In this document: positions 42,078 through 49,551 of the stretch, piece by piece
Layout of the letters: each line of letters starts with the position of its first letter
Numbering within the stretch: position 1 is the stretch's first letter
Origin: Dehalogenimonas alkenigignens
GTDB lineage: Bacteria; Chloroflexota; Dehalococcoidia; Dehalococcoidales; Dehalococcoidaceae
Length of the DNA: 64,000 nt
Direction: 5' to 3'
Assembly: GCF_001466665.1 (NCBI RefSeq)
Contig: NZ_KQ758903.1
Coordinates: forward strand, 1,671,684 to 1,735,683
Translations under genes and position numbers: made by a program
The notes under the pieces: model-generated
Seen by the model: only the letters and a program-made list of their open reading frames with translations
Told to the model about the DNA's origin: nothing
Databases searched by the model: none

Positions 42078-43442
42078 ATGGTCCGACAACCATCAACGGA
42101 ACCCCCCGTCCGGCGGCTGCTGGACGCCGCCGGTGTCAAGCTGATGATGCTTGCTTCAGACCGGTGGGCGAAGGCGGCTTTCATTTTGGTTTTTTTTACG
42201 GCTGCGGCGGCCAGGATTTTAGCGGCGCCGTTCTCAGCCACCCAGGACACGGCTCAGTTCTGGTCGTTCGCCCAGTTGTTTAAGCAGCACGGTCTTGATT
42301 TCTACAGTCATTATGCCGGCACCGACCCTGTCAACCCGTGGCAGGGCTGGGGATTCGTGTATCCTCCTATCTGGCTCCTGATTCTGGGCCTAGCGGCGGT
42401 AGCCGCCCCCGGTGCCGCCGCCGGGCAGGATTTCGTGGACACCGCGTGGCGCTTTGCCATGAAAATACCGATCATCACCGCCGACCTGGCGATCGGGATT
42501 ATCCTGTTTGCTGCCGTACCCGGTTCCGCCTGGAAAAAACTGCTTTTCGCTACACTGTGGCTGCTGAATCCGGCGGTATGGTACCAGTCTGCGGTTTTCG
42601 GCCAGTTCGACGCCATTGCCGCCGCTTTTTTGTTGGGCGCTTTGGTTCTTTTTGAAAAACAACATTACCGATGGGCTTTCGCCGCCGCTGCCGCGGCTGT
42701 CCTCACCAAGCAACACACTTTGATTCCGGTGGCTTTCATGATCGCGTCCGCCTTCAGAATGATGCCCCGGCGGCAGATTGTTGCCAACTTTGGCGTTTTT
42801 ACTGGGATTATCGCTGCGGTCTCGCTGCCGTTCATGGTTACCGGGAGCGGCGGAGAATACTTGAAAGCTGTCCTGCTGCCGGGTCAAGCGCCAGCCTATC
42901 AGGAGCCGATGGTCTACGCCTTTTCAGGCAGCGGGGCGCTGGTCACTTATCTCCACAACGCCTACGGTTGGGACACGGTGGGGTGGTTGAATATCAACAC
43001 CCCGGTAATGGTTTTGGGCATCATCGCGGGACTAGCGGCGACTTACTGGCTGAAACTGTCGCCCGCGCGTTCCATGCTGATCGGGATCCTCATATTCATC
43101 TCTACCTTTTACCGGATCAACTACCAGTACCTGGTGATTTTCATTCCGCTAGCGATCTATATCGCCGCGAGGTCTTCATATCTAACCGAGCGTTTATGGA
43201 GCGTTGCTTTAGCGCTTTTTCCAAGCCTGTGGCTCTGGTTCTTCAACGTTGCCTTCTGGTTCAACTACGTTTCGCCGGTCTATCCCGCCGCTTCGACAGT
43301 GCTTTCCCATTTCGGTTGGACCCAGGAAACATCCGGCGATATTGTATATGTTAGAATAGCTTTGGTGATCACCTTCCTCGCTTTTGGCTACTGCCTCCTG
43401 GCATTGACCCGGTGGCGAGCACCCCTAAAGAGCGTTGCGTGA
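42078..43442 (+). CDS. Multi-span GT-C-like glycosyltransferase / mannosyltransferase-like membrane protein
   Basis: The 454-aa protein has about ten membrane helices. A first extracytoplasmic loop holds FYSHYAGTDPVNPWQGWGF and YPPIW; an early acidic pair and this layout fit polyprenyl-phosphate-dependent GT-C enzymes (Gpi18/DUF2029-like). FGQFDAIAA and LTKQHTLIPV are other conserved spots of such proteins. It would add a sugar outside the membrane, to lipid or protein. The acceptor is unknown and the family assignment is by resemblance. Confidence 0.7.
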   Translation: MVRQPSTEPPVRRLLDAAGVKLMMLASDRWAKAAFILVFFTAAAARILAAPFSATQDTAQFWSFAQLFKQHGLDFYSHYAGTDPVNPWQGWGFVYPPIWLLILGLAAVAAPGAAAGQDFVDTAWRFAMKIPIITADLAIGIILFAAVPGSAWKKLLFATLWLLNPAVWYQSAVFGQFDAIAAAFLLGALVLFEKQHYRWAFAAAAAAVLTKQHTLIPVAFMIASAFRMMPRRQIVANFGVFTGIIAAVSLPFMVTGSGGEYLKAVLLPGQAPAYQEPMVYAFSGSGALVTYLHNAYGWDTVGWLNINTPVMVLGIIAGLAATYWLKLSPARSMLIGILIFISTFYRINYQYLVIFIPLAIYIAARSSYLTERLWSVALALFPSLWLWFFNVAFWFNYVSPVYPAASTVLSHFGWTQETSGDIVYVRIALVITFLAFGYCLLALTRWRAPLKSVA

Positions 43443-43476
43443 GACCAGTTGACGGTTCACGGAAGGACACGAAGAC

Positions 43477-44172
43477 TTGGGCAGCCTTTTTCGCGAAACG
43501 CTGATCGGGGTTGTTAAGGCGACCGCGCCGCTGATCGGCATCATCATTCTCTTGCAGGTGGTGTTTGTCCAGGCTTCGGGCGTCCTATTCCTCAAATTCG
43601 TTATCGGCACGTTACTGGTTATCGCCGGGATGGTATTGTTCCTCCTCGGCATCGAAATAGGCATCCTGCCAGCCGGCCGTTTGGTCGGTTCCGGCTTGAT
43701 CCAAAGCCGGTCTATCTGGCTGATCGCCGCGGTGGCTTTTTTAATCGGCTTCAGTACAACCATTGCCGAACCTGATGTGCTGGTGCTTTCGATGCAAGCT
43801 GAAGGGATTTCCGGCGGGGAGATAAACGGCAATTCTCTGGTTTATATTATTGGAATCGGGCTGGCGGTGTTTACCGTATTGGCCATGTTGCGCATCCTGG
43901 CTGGGATCAAAATGGCTTATTTGCTAGCCGCCAGCTATCTGGTGGTTATCTTACTGGCCGTCCTGACGCCTGCTGACTTCGTTCCGCTGGCCTTCGATTC
44001 AGGCAGTGTGACCACCGGAGCGCTGACCGCCCCGATCGTCATATCGCTGGGGATCGGCTTCAGTTCAGTCTTGGCCGGCCGTTCACCGGTCTCAGACGGC
44101 TTTGGCTTGATCGGCTTTGCTTCTATCGGCCCTATCATCGCGGTAATGATCATGGGGATAATTGCCGGTTGA
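43477..44172 (+). CDS. DUF1538 family membrane protein, first copy
   Basis: The 231-aa protein has six to seven predicted helices and a TTG start after GGAAGGA. DUF1538 proteins are usually encoded in pairs with a P-II-like protein, as here. The conserved segments GIEIGILPAGRLVG, FLIGFSTTIAEPDVLVLS and DSGSVTTGALTAPIVISLGIG are repeated in the second copy as GVQEGFLPFGYAIG, FILGFVTTRSEPAVRIL and DAGGVATGPVANTFLLGLGLG, showing that the two are homologous halves. A transporter or channel is probable; the substrate is unknown. Confidence 0.87.
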   Translation: MGSLFRETLIGVVKATAPLIGIIILLQVVFVQASGVLFLKFVIGTLLVIAGMVLFLLGIEIGILPAGRLVGSGLIQSRSIWLIAAVAFLIGFSTTIAEPDVLVLSMQAEGISGGEINGNSLVYIIGIGLAVFTVLAMLRILAGIKMAYLLAASYLVVILLAVLTPADFVPLAFDSGSVTTGALTAPIVISLGIGFSSVLAGRSPVSDGFGLIGFASIGPIIAVMIMGIIAG

Positions 44173-44903
44173 ATCTGCTGGATCTGTGGCAGACTTTCAT
44201 CATCACCGCAAGGGGTGTGGCTGAGGCGATCTTGCCTCTGCTTTTTATTTTGTTGGTTTTTCAAACCTTTTTCCTCCGGTTGCCGCCGAGGTATTTATTG
44301 AACCTGCTAAAAGGCGCTTTGCTTTCCGCGACGGGACTGCTGCTGTTCCTGCTTGGGGTCCAGGAAGGATTCCTGCCTTTTGGATATGCCATTGGCGAGG
44401 CATTTGATACCATGGATCACCGATGGCTGGTTATTCCCCTGGGTTTTATCCTCGGCTTTGTGACAACCAGAAGTGAACCGGCTGTCCGCATCCTGTGCAA
44501 TCAGGTAGAAAAAACATCAGCCGGTTCGATCCGGGCATCACTGATTCTATTTTCCGCCTGTTTCGGCGTCGGTGTGTTTGTCGCTCTGGGAATGGCAAGG
44601 ATAATCTACAGCATTCCCATTTTATACATATTGATCCCGGGGTACCTCATAGTTCTCCTGCTTCTCAGATTTACTCAGCCTGCCTTTATTTCGATTGCTT
44701 TTGACGCCGGCGGTGTTGCCACCGGTCCCGTTGCCAACACCTTTCTGCTGGGACTCGGGCTCGGTCTGGCATCAGCCGCCGGTTCCGGAGAAGCCGCCGT
44801 TTACGGCCTGGGACTGGTAGCTCTGATAGCCCTGGCTCCAATCATTTCAGTAATGGTACTCGGTATTATCATCAGGAATAAAAGCGCCACAGGAGGCAAC
44901 TAG
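44169..44903 (+). CDS. DUF1538 family membrane protein, second copy
   Basis: The 244-aa protein has six to seven predicted helices. Its TTG start overlaps the stop of the first copy in TTGA, so the two are translationally coupled and probably form a heterodimer. The acidic/glycine motif EPAVRIL and DAGGVATGPVANTF match the first copy. No transport substrate can be named. The P-II-like gene follows after one base, suggesting gating by a nitrogen- or nucleotide-sensing protein, by analogy with GlnK-Amt. Confidence 0.87.
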   Translation: MNLLDLWQTFIITARGVAEAILPLLFILLVFQTFFLRLPPRYLLNLLKGALLSATGLLLFLLGVQEGFLPFGYAIGEAFDTMDHRWLVIPLGFILGFVTTRSEPAVRILCNQVEKTSAGSIRASLILFSACFGVGVFVALGMARIIYSIPILYILIPGYLIVLLLLRFTQPAFISIAFDAGGVATGPVANTFLLGLGLGLASAAGSGEAAVYGLGLVALIALAPIISVMVLGIIIRNKSATGGN

Positions 44904-44904
44904 C

Positions 44905-45261
44905 ATGAGCGACGGATCGTTGATCATCACCATTGTCAACAAAGGATGGGGGGAACAGGCGATGCGTTCCGCGATGAAAGCAGGAGCGGAAGGCGGAACC
45001 ATAATCATGGGGCGCGGGGTAGGCATTCACGAAGAAAAGCAAAATATCCTGGGTATCCCGATCGAGCCCGAAAAGGAAATAGTCTTGTCTGTTACCTATC
45101 CAGACAAGACCCAAGCGATTCTGGACAGCGTTATTAATACTTGCGAGTTGGATGAACCAGGATCAGGCATCGCTTTCGTCGTACCAGTTGAAAAAGTAGT
45201 CGGCGTCTGTCACCTGAACTCGCCAAAGCCCACGGGAAACGAGGCGGCTGGTCAGGAGTAA
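44905..45261 (+). CDS. P-II-like signalling protein
   Basis: The 118-aa protein has the P-II ferredoxin-like fold: an N-terminal strand IITIVNKGWGEQAMRSAMKAGAEGGTII and the region SVTYPDKTQAILDSVINTC. The T-loop segment (around IHEEKQNILGIPIEPEK) lacks the canonical Tyr51 uridylylation site of GlnB. It would bind small molecules and could regulate the adjacent DUF1538 pair. A C-terminal tail from about 100 is unusual for GlnB. An AGGAGGC-like site precedes the ATG. Confidence 0.88.
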   Translation: MSDGSLIITIVNKGWGEQAMRSAMKAGAEGGTIIMGRGVGIHEEKQNILGIPIEPEKEIVLSVTYPDKTQAILDSVINTCELDEPGSGIAFVVPVEKVVGVCHLNSPKPTGNEAAGQE

Positions 45262-45270
45262 TCTTGTTTT

Positions 45271-45296
45271 CGGTCGCTGGCGATTGCCAGCGACCG
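45271..45296 (+). terminator. Terminator of the DUF1538/P-II operon
   Basis: CGGTCGCTGGC and GCCAGCGACCG form an 11-bp stem with a GATT loop; the tail CTTTGTTG is only moderately U-rich. Confidence 0.65.
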
Positions 45297-45399
45297 CTTT
45301 GTTGAGCCGATTTTCCGGGAAGGTTATCAGTTATTAAACAGTAATGTCCAAACTGGGTTATCTACGTTTATGTGGTACTAATACGTTATTATTTTTATC

Positions 45400-45428
45400 T
45401 TGACTAGTTCAAGCCCACGCTCTATCAT
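45400..45428 (+). promoter_or_regulatory. Promoter of the cytochrome-hup operon
   Basis: TTGACT and TATCAT are spaced exactly 17 bp apart upstream of the cytochrome TTG start. GTACTAATAC at 45375-45384 lies 15 bp before the -35 box, where an activator could bind. Confidence 0.6.
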
Positions 45429-45455
45429 TCATTTATCTCTTCAAGGAGGCTGGCT

Positions 45456-46076
45456 TTGCGGAAACACGACTCGAAGGTCAGTATCATTCCCGGAACTATT
45501 CTGGCTCTGCTGGTGCTTGTATTGCCGGTACTTGGAATCGGCGGCTGCACCGGGTCGACAACTGAGCCGACCGCAACCACAACTCCCCCGCCAACGACGG
45601 CAGACGGAACGCTGTTGCCGACAGTGGCCGGAGTTGACGCAACCCTCTTGTATTCCAGTAAATGCGCATCCTGCCACGGTACCAATCGTCAGGGAGGTGT
45701 GGCGCCGGCGCTTACCGACGTGAGTAACTTCAGCACCTCATTCTTAAGTTCCTTTTTCAGCGTCCATTTCACCGGTGTGGGTATGGCCGAACCGCTTCGC
45801 AACTCGCTCGCTAACTACCTTAAAACAAACTCTGTCGCCGCTCCGCCGCAAACAGGTCCGATCGACCCGGCGGCGGTCTACGCCGCCAATTGCTCGCTGT
45901 GCCACGGCGCTTTCCGCCAGGGCGGGTTGGCCGGACCCAATATCACTCCTAACCAAATCACCAACTTTACCACTGAAGCCAGGCTCAGCACTTTCATCTC
46001 CGCTCATCAGTCCGGGCAGAACCTGGACAAGGAACGGCGTGACCTGGTTGCAAAATGGTTAAAGGAAACCCCGTAA
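45456..46076 (+). CDS. Diheme c-type cytochrome lipoprotein
   Basis: This 206-aa protein starts at TTG after a strong AAGGAGG. The signal ends in GIGGC (Cys31), a lipobox, so it is anchored outside the membrane. A Thr/Pro linker leads to two cytochrome c domains: CASCH (Cys70-His74) and CSLCH (Cys146-His150). Met110 is a likely sixth ligand of the first heme; the same place in the second domain is Leu190, with a conserved His nearby (His104, His184). It sits directly before hupS-hupL and may take electrons from the hydrogenase. Where other Dehalococcoidia carry a ferredoxin-like HupX, here it appears replaced. Confidence 0.9.
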   Translation: MRKHDSKVSIIPGTILALLVLVLPVLGIGGCTGSTTEPTATTTPPPTTADGTLLPTVAGVDATLLYSSKCASCHGTNRQGGVAPALTDVSNFSTSFLSSFFSVHFTGVGMAEPLRNSLANYLKTNSVAAPPQTGPIDPAAVYAANCSLCHGAFRQGGLAGPNITPNQITNFTTEARLSTFISAHQSGQNLDKERRDLVAKWLKETP

Positions 46077-46122
46077 GATCCCAGAAAATAACCGCGGGAT
46101 GCCTCCCGCTACAGGAGATAGA

Positions 46123-47088
46123 ATGGATCTCGCAACTTTAGCCAGGCCTCAATTGAACCGCCGGGATTTTGTTAAGATCGCCAGCTTGACTGTAGCCGCG
46201 ATGGGACTGAGCCAGGCGCTGAATCCCCGGATTGTCGAGGCATTGGAGCAGGTCGCCCCGGCTAAACCTCCGGTCATCTGGCTCGAAGGCCAGGGCTGCA
46301 CCGGCTGCACCGAGTCTTTCCTCAATAATCTTGAGCCTTCCGCGGTCTCGATTCTCCTCGACACCATTTCATTGAGATACCATGAGACGGCAATGGCCGC
46401 CTCGGGTCACCAGGCAGACAAAGCCCTTACCGACACTATAAAAGCCGGGGGTTACGTTCTGGTGATCGAGGGTGCTATTCCCCTTGCCCAGAACGGCAAA
46501 TTCTGCACCATCGCCGGGAAAACGTTCGTCGATATTGTGCGTGAATCGGCTAAAAACGCGGCGGTGATCATCAATGTCGGCGCCTGTTCATCTTTTGGCG
46601 GCATTCCGCGCTCCGGCCCGACCGACGCTGTGGGTTACCTCTTCCGCGGTAAGGAACTTCATCATGTCTTTGACGATGTCGGCAACAAGCCGGTCATCAA
46701 CCTGCCGACCTGCCCGGTGCATAATGAGCGTTTGGTAGCCACCATCGTCTACTATCTGACCTTCGGCAAAGCGCCGGAAATGGATAATTACCATCGGCCT
46801 TTGGCTTTCTATGGAAAGCTGCAGCACGACAACTGCGCCCGCCGCGGCCAGTTCGAAGCCCGCCGCTTCGTTACCGATTTCAAAGACCCGGCCCAGCAGG
46901 GACGGTGCCTAATTCTGAAGGGCTGCAAGGGACCGATCGCCTTCCAGGATTGCTGGGAACGCCAATGGAATCAGCGGTCCAATTACTGCATCCAGGCGGG
47001 GGTTCCCTGCGTCGCCTGTTCCCAGCCTGAGTTCTATCAGGAAACCAGCCCTCTCTACGCCCATGACTATGACTTCGGCGTAAAGTAG
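46123..47088 (+). CDS. hupS: Periplasmic uptake NiFe hydrogenase small subunit
   Basis: HupS carries three Fe-S clusters between the NiFe centre and the membrane electron acceptor. I start at ATG 46123, preceded by CAGGAG, giving 321 aa; an ATG at 46099 is less supported. The Tat signal has NRRDFVK (Arg13-Arg14), so the enzyme is exported with HupL. The proximal cluster is GCTGCTES (Cys59, Cys62), GACSSFGG follows, and PTCPVHNER, GCKGP and CVACSQPEF supply distal and medial ligands. No C-terminal anchor helix is seen, unlike many uptake hydrogenases. Group 1a-like is inferred. Confidence 0.94.
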   Translation: MDLATLARPQLNRRDFVKIASLTVAAMGLSQALNPRIVEALEQVAPAKPPVIWLEGQGCTGCTESFLNNLEPSAVSILLDTISLRYHETAMAASGHQADKALTDTIKAGGYVLVIEGAIPLAQNGKFCTIAGKTFVDIVRESAKNAAVIINVGACSSFGGIPRSGPTDAVGYLFRGKELHHVFDDVGNKPVINLPTCPVHNERLVATIVYYLTFGKAPEMDNYHRPLAFYGKLQHDNCARRGQFEARRFVTDFKDPAQQGRCLILKGCKGPIAFQDCWERQWNQRSNYCIQAGVPCVACSQPEFYQETSPLYAHDYDFGVK

Positions 47089-47137
47089 TGTCCCTGGGAG
47101 TGAAGATTCAAAATACGCTTGGAAAGGGAATTCTAGA

Positions 47138-48748
47138 ATGACCCGAGTAGTCGTTGACCCGTTAACCAGAATTGAAGGTCACCTCAGGATAGAAGTCGAA
47201 GTCAACAACGGCGTCATTACCGATGCCTGGTCAGCCGGCACCATGGCGCGCGGCATCGAAATCCTGCTCAAGAACCGCGACCCCTGGGACGCCCCGTACG
47301 TCACCAGCCGGTTGTGCGGCGTTTGCGAAGGTGTCCACGCCATCGCCTCGGCGCAGGCGCTGGAAGATGCCTTTGATATCGAACTGACCGAAGCCGGCCG
47401 GCTGATGCGCAACGTCTTCTGCGCTGGGTACTACGTTCACGACCACTACGTTCATTTCTATGTCTTATCCGCCCTAGACTACCTGGATATCATGGCTATC
47501 GCCAACTATAAAGGGAGCGATCCCGGGTTGCTCGGTATCAAGGACAAAATCGTCGGGCTGGTGGTCAAGGGTGATACATCGCCGTTCACCCCCCGCTATG
47601 AACCGGACGCCTTCACCGTCAACGATCCGGAAACGGTAACCACCCTGGTCTCTCATTACATCAAAGCCATCGAGATGAAGGCTAAGTCCCAGAAGATGTT
47701 GAACTTCATCACCGGCATCCAGCCTCATCCCAACACCGTAATGGTCGGCGGCTGCGTCGCTACCCCGTCCCGGGAACAACTCCTGGCCTTGCGCGACCTG
47801 TGGCTGGAACAGAAGGAGTTCGTCGATAACGTTTACCTGCCGGACGTGCTGGCTGTCGGCACCGGCCCGCTTTTCCCGTTAGCCAAGCTGGCTATCGGCG
47901 CCACCGACGGCAACTATTTAGCTTACCCCATGCTGCCGCAGGACGGAGCCGCCAAGACGGAAGACATTTCCTTCGGCGGATCAAACCACCTGTTCAAAGG
48001 CGGCGTGGTCAACGCTTCCGGCGCCCGCGGCACGCTTTCCGACATCGCCGGGATAAATGTAGCGCCGGTGGATTACTCCAAGATCACCGAGTCCGTTACC
48101 AGTTCCTGGTATAACTACCCTCAGGGGAGCACCGCGCTGCATCCTTCGGTGGGCGTGACCGAGTTCAACCTCAATAAAACCGGCGCTTACTCCTACTTCA
48201 AATCCCCGAGGTACAGCAGCAAACCGATGGAAGTCGGCCCGCTGGCCCGCGGCCTGGTCAACAAATTCCCGGCGCTGGTGGACTTTTTCAAAGCCGGCGG
48301 CCGAGAGGGCGTCGTGGCCAGGCACCTGTGCCGCGCCCTGATCACCAAGTCCATCGTTGACCAGGGGATTGCCTGGATCGACCGGCTGATCGAGCTCAGG
48401 ACGGCCGGCCCGCTGGTGGGCATGAACGAGAAGGCGGTGCCCCGCAACGCCAAGGGCTTCGGCGTGTGGGACGCTCCCCGCGGCGCTCTGGGCCACTGGG
48501 TGGAGATCGAGAATCACCGCATCAAGAACTACCAGATGGTGGTGCCTTCCACCTGGAACGCCGGCCCCCGGGACGAGAACGGCGTCAAAGGCCCGTACGA
48601 GCAGTCTCTCATCGGGGCGCCGGTGCCGGACACCGAGAACCCGATCAACGTGGTGCGCATCATCCGGTCGTTCGACCCGTGCATCGCCTGCGGCGTCCAC
48701 GTCATCGACGGGCGGACCGGCAAGGTCAAGGTCATCAACCTCCAGTAG
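47138..48748 (+). CDS. hupL: Periplasmic uptake NiFe hydrogenase large subunit
   Basis: HupL holds the NiFe active site that oxidises H2. It is 536 aa. The N-terminal ligand motif is RLCGVCEGVH (Cys60, Cys63) and the C-terminal one is DPCIACGVH (Cys515, Cys518). After His521 there are 15 more residues, the peptide normally cut off by a maturation protease, encoded next door. Contrast hydA at 0.3 kb, which lacks this tail. It is cotranscribed with hupS (49-bp gap). H2-oxidation here would feed dehalorespiration. Confidence 0.96.
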   Translation: MTRVVVDPLTRIEGHLRIEVEVNNGVITDAWSAGTMARGIEILLKNRDPWDAPYVTSRLCGVCEGVHAIASAQALEDAFDIELTEAGRLMRNVFCAGYYVHDHYVHFYVLSALDYLDIMAIANYKGSDPGLLGIKDKIVGLVVKGDTSPFTPRYEPDAFTVNDPETVTTLVSHYIKAIEMKAKSQKMLNFITGIQPHPNTVMVGGCVATPSREQLLALRDLWLEQKEFVDNVYLPDVLAVGTGPLFPLAKLAIGATDGNYLAYPMLPQDGAAKTEDISFGGSNHLFKGGVVNASGARGTLSDIAGINVAPVDYSKITESVTSSWYNYPQGSTALHPSVGVTEFNLNKTGAYSYFKSPRYSSKPMEVGPLARGLVNKFPALVDFFKAGGREGVVARHLCRALITKSIVDQGIAWIDRLIELRTAGPLVGMNEKAVPRNAKGFGVWDAPRGALGHWVEIENHRIKNYQMVVPSTWNAGPRDENGVKGPYEQSLIGAPVPDTENPINVVRIIRSFDPCIACGVHVIDGRTGKVKVINLQ

Positions 48749-48749
48749 T

Positions 48750-49220
48750 ATGGAGGAAACCGCCGCGACGCTGATCCTCGGCGTGGGGAACGTGGCGCTG
48801 GGCGACGAAGGCTTCGGCATACACGTCGCCAGGCGGATCAAGGAAATCGGGGTTTCGGATAATGTGAAGGTCGAGGCCGGCGGAGTCGCCGGGTTCGACC
48901 TTCTTGGTTTACTGCCGGGCGTCGAGCGGCTGGTGATCGTCGATGTGATGGACGCCGACATGCCGCCGGGCGAGATCGGCTGGTTCGAGCTCGATAAAGA
49001 CTTCAAGTCGTCGGAGGCGTCGAAACTGTCGTTCCACCAGGTCGGGGTCGTCGAGCTGCTGCAGATCGCGGGGGTGATCGGGTTAAAGCCGAAGGTGGAG
49101 TTCCTGGTGACCCGCCCGACGCGCATCGAGTGGAGCTTTGAGCTGTCCGCCGACGTCCAGCAGGCGGCTGACAAGGCGGTGCAGCACCTCCAGCGGCTCT
49201 TTCCCCGGCGCGCCGCCTGA
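48750..49220 (+). CDS. hupD: Hydrogenase maturation endopeptidase
   Basis: The 156-aa protein is a HyaD/HupD-type protease that removes the C-terminal peptide of HupL after nickel insertion. The conserved start is LILGVGNVALGDEGFGIHVARRI, with GDEG holding a nickel-sensing acidic residue; VDVMDADMPPG and FHQVG complete the metal-binding set. It starts one base after the hupL stop, consistent with a dedicated role. Only hupL, not hydA, needs it. Confidence 0.94.
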   Translation: MEETAATLILGVGNVALGDEGFGIHVARRIKEIGVSDNVKVEAGGVAGFDLLGLLPGVERLVIVDVMDADMPPGEIGWFELDKDFKSSEASKLSFHQVGVVELLQIAGVIGLKPKVEFLVTRPTRIEWSFELSADVQQAADKAVQHLQRLFPRRAA

Positions 49221-49551
49221 TTTTTCCTCACAGCCTCATCGCAAAAACGAAAGGAACGATTCTCTGCCGCATAACGCCGGGGCGGCACCTGTCCAGCAAA
49301 TACACGGGTGAAGTTCATAGGCGGGTATTATAGCACAGGTGTTCCCTATGGCCGTCAAGCGAGTTTTGTCGTTTTTGGCGGTCCGGGGAAAATATATTTT
49401 GGGACCCCCGGCGCCGGGCGAAGGGCAGCCCTGCCGCGGAGGAGGTGGGACGGATACCAAAGTGGGATGAGCCCACTGTCCCACCGGAGGAAGCGTAAAG
49501 AAAGGGGAGGGGCCGAAGCCCCTCCCCTTTTCCATTGTTGAACGGCCGTAG
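49221..49551. other. 331-bp convergent intergenic region with hairpins
   Basis: No gene is supported here. A nested hairpin lies at 49444-49485: GGTGGGAC pairs with GTCCCACC, with AGTGGG-ATGAG-CCCACT inside. A strong terminator stem lies at 49501-49530. A CCCGGCGCCGGG palindrome is at about 49407-49418. Confidence 0.6.
49501..49531. terminator. Terminator between hupD and the surface-protein gene
   Basis: AAAGGGGAGGGGC and GCCCCTCCCCTTT form a 13-bp stem with a CGAA loop, followed by T residues on one strand and preceded by A residues. It can serve either of the convergent genes. Confidence 0.85.

Noticed and set aside
47981-49318. A 445-codon open frame on the minus strand across hupL and hupD
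   Set aside because: It lies opposite two clearly identified genes, has low-complexity composition from GC-rich codon bias, and resembles no family.
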